This document shows, one piece after another, positions 60,607-64,000 of a stretch of DNA of 64,000 nucleotides; positions within the stretch are counted from its first letter, which is position 1, and each line of letters starts with the position of its first letter. Under the pieces are notes generated by a model that saw nothing but the letters and a program-made list of their open reading frames with translations, did not search any database and was not told the origin of the DNA. The DNA comes from Bacteroidota bacterium (GTDB lineage Bacteria; Bacteroidota; Bacteroidia; Cytophagales; Spirosomataceae), in assembly GCA_020161355.1 (NCBI GenBank), contig JAIUOF010000006.1, positions 214,135 through 278,134 of the forward strand. Direction: 5' to 3'. Both the position numbers and the translations under genes were made by a program.

Positions 60607-63600
60607 ATGAAACGACTCTTCCTTTGTATAATCATTAATTTACTTAGTATTAATCTCTTTGGTGCGATTTATTATGTAGATGCCACCAAAGCAAACAATA
60701 CTGGAAGCGGAACCTCTTGGGCCACTGCTAAAAAAGATATTCAAAATGCTATTGATATTGCCTCTTCAGGAGACCAGATTTGGATAAAAGCCGGTACTTA
60801 TTATCCAACAGTGGACTTATTTAATAGTGCATCTCCTTCTGACCCAAGAGATAAAACATTCTTTGTTAAAAATGGCATTAGCTTATTCGGAGGATTTGCA
60901 GGAACTGAAGCCTCATTGAGTGAAAGGAATATTCCGAATAATCAAACCATACTTAGTGGTGATATTGGTACAATTGGAAGCTCATCTGATAACTGTTATC
61001 ATGTTATTTCAGCTATAAATAATTCCGTTGCAAGTACATTTGATGGATTAATCATTACCGATGGTACCACAACTGCCACTTCTTCAAGTGTTACTGCTAA
61101 TTCAACTGCCGTCAATCGAAATAGAGGTGCTGGTATAATGATAACTCATGCCAGCCTAAACTCTGTCACATATATAATTAAAAATTGTGTCATTAAAAAT
61201 CACCTGGGCGGAAATGGAAATGGGGCATCTGCTAATGTATTTAATACCAGTTTATCAGTTGAGAATTGTATTTTTATGAATAATACCGTCACCACAACAG
61301 TTGTTGCAAATGGCTTATGTATAAATTCCTCAGGTAATAGTCTCACTGTTTCCAACAGCGTTTTTGTTTCAAATCAGTACACAAATGCTACAGGAGGCTC
61401 AGGTGGAGCAATTCAAACGTCTACTTCATCAAATTCTTTTACAAATTGTACTTTTACAAATAATAAAGTTGGAGCGAGCGGGAATGGTGGTGCAATTTAT
61501 TTTGCCAGCACTGTTCATACATCAGAAATGAAAAATTGTATTTTTTATAATAATTTAAAGGGTACAAGTGCTACAACCTATGGTTCAGATATTTCTATAA
61601 ATGGTAACGGAACTAATTTAACGGCATTTAATTGTATTTTACAACTTTCTCAATCTTCAGATTATACTAATGTTGGATTAAATAGTGGATCCAGTAATAA
61701 TATTTTTAGTAATTCAAATCCCAATTTTAGTGATAATTCTGATATAGATGGGAATGACAATAAATTTTTCACATCGGATGATGGATTATCCCTCCAAACT
61801 GGTAGTCCAGCAATAAATGCTGGTTCTTCTGTTAGTACTCCCACCACTGACATTACAGGTGCTGCCAGAGTTGGAAATCCCGAAATTGGAGCATATGAAT
61901 TAACTGTGGTGGCTTCTCCTGAAATTAATGTTAAAGGAAATACTGTTTCTATATCAGACAATGATACCTCCCCAAGTTCTTTAGATCATACAGATTTTGG
62001 TTCAACATCAGTAACAGGAGGAACAGTAACCAGAACATTTACCATTGAAAATACTGGTTCAGGAGCCCTTAATCTTACAGGATCTCCTTTAATCAGTATT
62101 GGGGGAACAAACGCCAGTGATTTCACTGTTACCCAATTACCAAGTTCTCCAGTCGCTGCAACAAATGGTACAACAACTTTTCAAGTTACCTTCGATCCTT
62201 CTTCTACCGGATTGAGAACAGCAACTATTAGTATAGCGAACAATGATTCGGATGAAAACCCTTATGATTTCAGCATTCAAGGTACTGGAACATGTTCATT
62301 GACATTAAGTCCCAGTTCTCAAACAAACGTTGCCTGCTTTGGTGGAAACACAGGTGCTGCCACAGTTAATGCATCATCCGGCGGGTCAAGCCCTTATACC
62401 TATAACTGGACTCCGGGAAATCCGACAGGCGATGGTACTGTTAGTGTTTCGGGATTAACCGCCGGAACCTGGACTTGCACTGTTACTGATGCCAATAGTT
62501 GTACTGCTTCACAAACATTTACCATAACCCAACCAACAGGGATGACCGTTTCAGCAGCCAGCCAAACCAATGTAAGTTGTAATGGTGGCAGCAATGGTGC
62601 TGCTTCAATTAATACACCAACTGGTGGTGCGGGTGGATATACTTATAACTGGACTCCAGGCAATCCGACAGGCGATGGTACTGTTAGTGTTACTGGATTA
62701 ACCGCCGGAACATGGACCTGTACTGTTACTGATGCCAATAGTTGTACTGCTTCACAAACATTTACAATAACTCAACCCGCAGGGATGACGGTTTCGGCAG
62801 CAAGTCAAACCAACATTGCCTGTAATGGTGGTAGCACAGGTGCTGCTTCAATTAATACGCCAACAGGCGGGGCTGGAGGATATACTTATAACTGGACACC
62901 CGGTAATCCAACAGGTGATGGTACCGTTAGTGTTACTGGATTAACTGCCGGAACATGGACCTGTACTGTTACTGATGCTAATGGATGTACTGCATCTCAA
63001 ACATTTACCATTACCCAACCCACAGGGATGACGGTTTCAGCAGTCAGCCAAACCAATATTGCCTGTAACGGTGGCAGCACAGGTGCTGCTTCAATAAATA
63101 CGCCAACTGGCGGGGCAGGTGGATATACTTATAACTGGACACCGGGAAATCCTACAGGTGATGGTACTGTTAGTGTTACTGGATTAACCGCCGGAACCTG
63201 GACTTGTACCGTTACCGATGCCAACAGCTGTACTGCTTCACAAACATTTACCATAACCCAACCCGCAGAGATGACGGTTTCGGCAGCAAGTCAAACCAAT
63301 ATAAGCTGTAATGGAGGAGTTAATGGAGCTGCCTCAATCAATACGCCAACTGGCGGGGCTGGCGGATATACCTATAACTGGACTCCGGGTAATCCTACAG
63401 GCGATGGTACTATTAGTGTTTCGGGATTAAACGCCGGAACCTGGACTTGTACTGTTACTGATGCCAACAGCTGTACTGCCTCTCAAACATTTACCATAAC
63501 CCAACCCTCAGGGATAACGGTTTCGGCAGCCAGTCAAACCAATATTGCCTGTAACGGTGGCAGCACAGGAGCTGCTTCAATTAATACGCCAACAGGCGGG

Positions 63601-64000
63601 GCAGGAGGATATACCTATAACTGGACGCCGGGAAATCCTACAGGTGATGGTACTGTTAGTGTTACTGGATTAACCGCCGGAACATGGACCTGTACCGTTA
63701 CCGATGCTAATGGATGTACTGCCTCTCAAACATTTACCATTACCGAACCTACTGCTTTGAGTGCGACGACAAGTCAGACCAATGTGGCTTGTAATGGTGG
63801 AAGTAATGGTACTGCTACTGTTGTAGCTTCCGGTGGTACTTCCGGCTATACTTATAGCTGGGCTCCAAGTGGTGGAACGGCTGCTACGGCTACTGGTCTT
63901 GCTGCAGGATCTTATACTTGTACGATCACAGATGCCAATGGCTGTACTTTAGATAAAACGTTTACCATCACTGCTGAAAGTGCCATTGTGCTGACCAAAG
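60607..64000 (+). CDS. Large SprB-repeat adhesin (partial)
   Basis: The frame is open from an ATG at 60607 to the right edge, giving 1131 codons so far. It has a signal peptide ([19 protein letters not shown]), a right-handed parallel beta-helix-like region (about 20-430, with many NCxF and GNGGAIYF segments), an immunoglobulin-like ASPM/SPD-2/Hydin-type domain (about 437-565), then 81-residue SprB-type repeats beginning near residue 572. SprB is the mobile T9SS-exported adhesin of gliding Flavobacterium, carried along the cell surface. A T9SS sorting domain should follow at the C-terminus, outside the window. Confidence 0.85.
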   Translation, partial: MKRLFLCIIINLLSINLFGAIYYVDATKANNTGSGTSWATAKKDIQNAIDIASSGDQIWIKAGTYYPTVDLFNSASPSDPRDKTFFVKNGISLFGGFAGTEASLSERNIPNNQTILSGDIGTIGSSSDNCYHVISAINNSVASTFDGLIITDGTTTATSSSVTANSTAVNRNRGAGIMITHASLNSVTYIIKNCVIKNHLGGNGNGASANVFNTSLSVENCIFMNNTVTTTVVANGLCINSSGNSLTVSNSVFVSNQYTNATGGSGGAIQTSTSSNSFTNCTFTNNKVGASGNGGAIYFASTVHTSEMKNCIFYNNLKGTSATTYGSDISINGNGTNLTAFNCILQLSQSSDYTNVGLNSGSSNNIFSNSNPNFSDNSDIDGNDNKFFTSDDGLSLQTGSPAINAGSSVSTPTTDITGAARVGNPEIGAYELTVVASPEINVKGNTVSISDNDTSPSSLDHTDFGSTSVTGGTVTRTFTIENTGSGALNLTGSPLISIGGTNASDFTVTQLPSSPVAATNGTTTFQVTFDPSSTGLRTATISIANNDSDENPYDFSIQGTGTCSLTLSPSSQTNVACFGGNTGAATVNASSGGSSPYTYNWTPGNPTGDGTVSVSGLTAGTWTCTVTDANSCTASQTFTITQPTGMTVSAASQTNVSCNGGSNGAASINTPTGGAGGYTYNWTPGNPTGDGTVSVTGLTAGTWTCTVTDANSCTASQTFTITQPAGMTVSAASQTNIACNGGSTGAASINTPTGGAGGYTYNWTPGNPTGDGTVSVTGLTAGTWTCTVTDANGCTASQTFTITQPTGMTVSAVSQTNIACNGGSTGAASINTPTGGAGGYTYNWTPGNPTGDGTVSVTGLTAGTWTCTVTDANSCTASQTFTITQPAEMTVSAASQTNISCNGGVNGAASINTPTGGAGGYTYNWTPGNPTGDGTISVSGLNAGTWTCTVTDANSCTASQTFTITQPSGITVSAASQTNIACNGGSTGAASINTPTGGAGGYTYNWTPGNPTGDGTVSVTGLTAGTWTCTVTDANGCTASQTFTITEPTALSATTSQTNVACNGGSNGTATVVASGGTSGYTYSWAPSGGTAATATGLAAGSYTCTITDANGCTLDKTFTITAESAIVLTK
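62320..64000 (+). repeat. Tandem 243-bp SprB-encoding repeats
   Basis: The anchor CAAACCAA or a variant recurs at 62320, 62563, 62806, 63049, 63292, 63535 and 63775, that is, five exact steps of 243 nt and one of 240. Each unit encodes [20 protein letters not shown] and [19 protein letters not shown] with few differences. The repeats are nearly identical in the centre, and the last unit diverges. Confidence 0.9.

Noticed and set aside
61662..62594. Reverse-strand frames of 99 and 64 residues in the adhesin gene
   Set aside because: They are shadows of the long repeat-coding frame, which is open over 1131 codons.

Overview
The window is a chromosomal stretch of a Bacteroidota bacterium, most likely a Cytophagales-type gliding or surface-associated organism. 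The taxonomic signs are the low G+C composition, the Bacteroidota-type promoter element TAnnTTTG in front of many genes, the near absence of Shine-Dalgarno sequences, proteins with type IX secretion (T9SS) C-terminal domains, a C25-family PorU-like peptidase, SprB repeats, and the conserved DUF177-rpmF-plsX-fabH-efp-accB-accC lipid cluster. The genus cannot be named from this evidence. No prophage, integrated plasmid, insertion sequence, CRISPR array or rRNA operon was seen.

Region by region. 1-1.1 kb: a DUF819 membrane protein running off the left edge, then a 168-nt tRNA-like RNA with its own promoter and terminator. 1.2-6.4 kb: Lrp regulator, DUF1460 hydrolase, subtilase, aminopeptidase P and XerD, followed by an intact antitoxin beside a collapsed PIN toxin. 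6.7-9.2 kb: feoAB with an operator-like palindrome. 9.3-17.4 kb: TatD, an EamA transporter, a split-alpha transhydrogenase (pntAA-pntAB-pntB), a zinc peptidase, CvpA, YqeY, PdxJ and a Usp-like protein. 17.4-21.7 kb: a two-component pair, a frameshifted secreted protein, hairpin-forming short repeats, TspO and a small exported protein. 21.7-29.8 kb: UvrD helicase, an asparagine-synthetase-like protein without its glutaminase cysteine, a lipoprotein and a large C25 peptidase. 29.9-40.8 kb: desaturase, glutathione peroxidase, MenA, TPR protein, AMP nucleosidase, a lone HsdR-N protein, a LytS/LytTR pair, a phosphohexomutase and small proteins. 41-46 kb: a SerB-SerA fusion, a T9SS-exported phosphoesterase, DUF486 and DinB proteins. 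46-49 kb: ECF sigma factor with its putative zinc anti-sigma factor, gmk, nadD, coaX. 49.1-55.2 kb: the lipid/translation operon. 55.2-64 kb: a zinc-protease lipoprotein, a NarL-type two-component pair, and the first 1131 codons of a very large SprB-repeat adhesin that runs off the right edge.

How the genes relate. Most of the window is core metabolism. The surface theme links the SprB-like adhesin, the C25 peptidase and the T9SS phosphoesterase, all of which depend on a T9SS encoded elsewhere. Several promoter elements lie so close to start codons that mRNA leaders are predicted to be very short, and this was used to choose starts (for example at 4089, 9290, 21162, 45885, 49184 and 60145). 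The most unusual item is the tRNA-like RNA at 922-1089. I found no complete previously undescribed multi-gene system.
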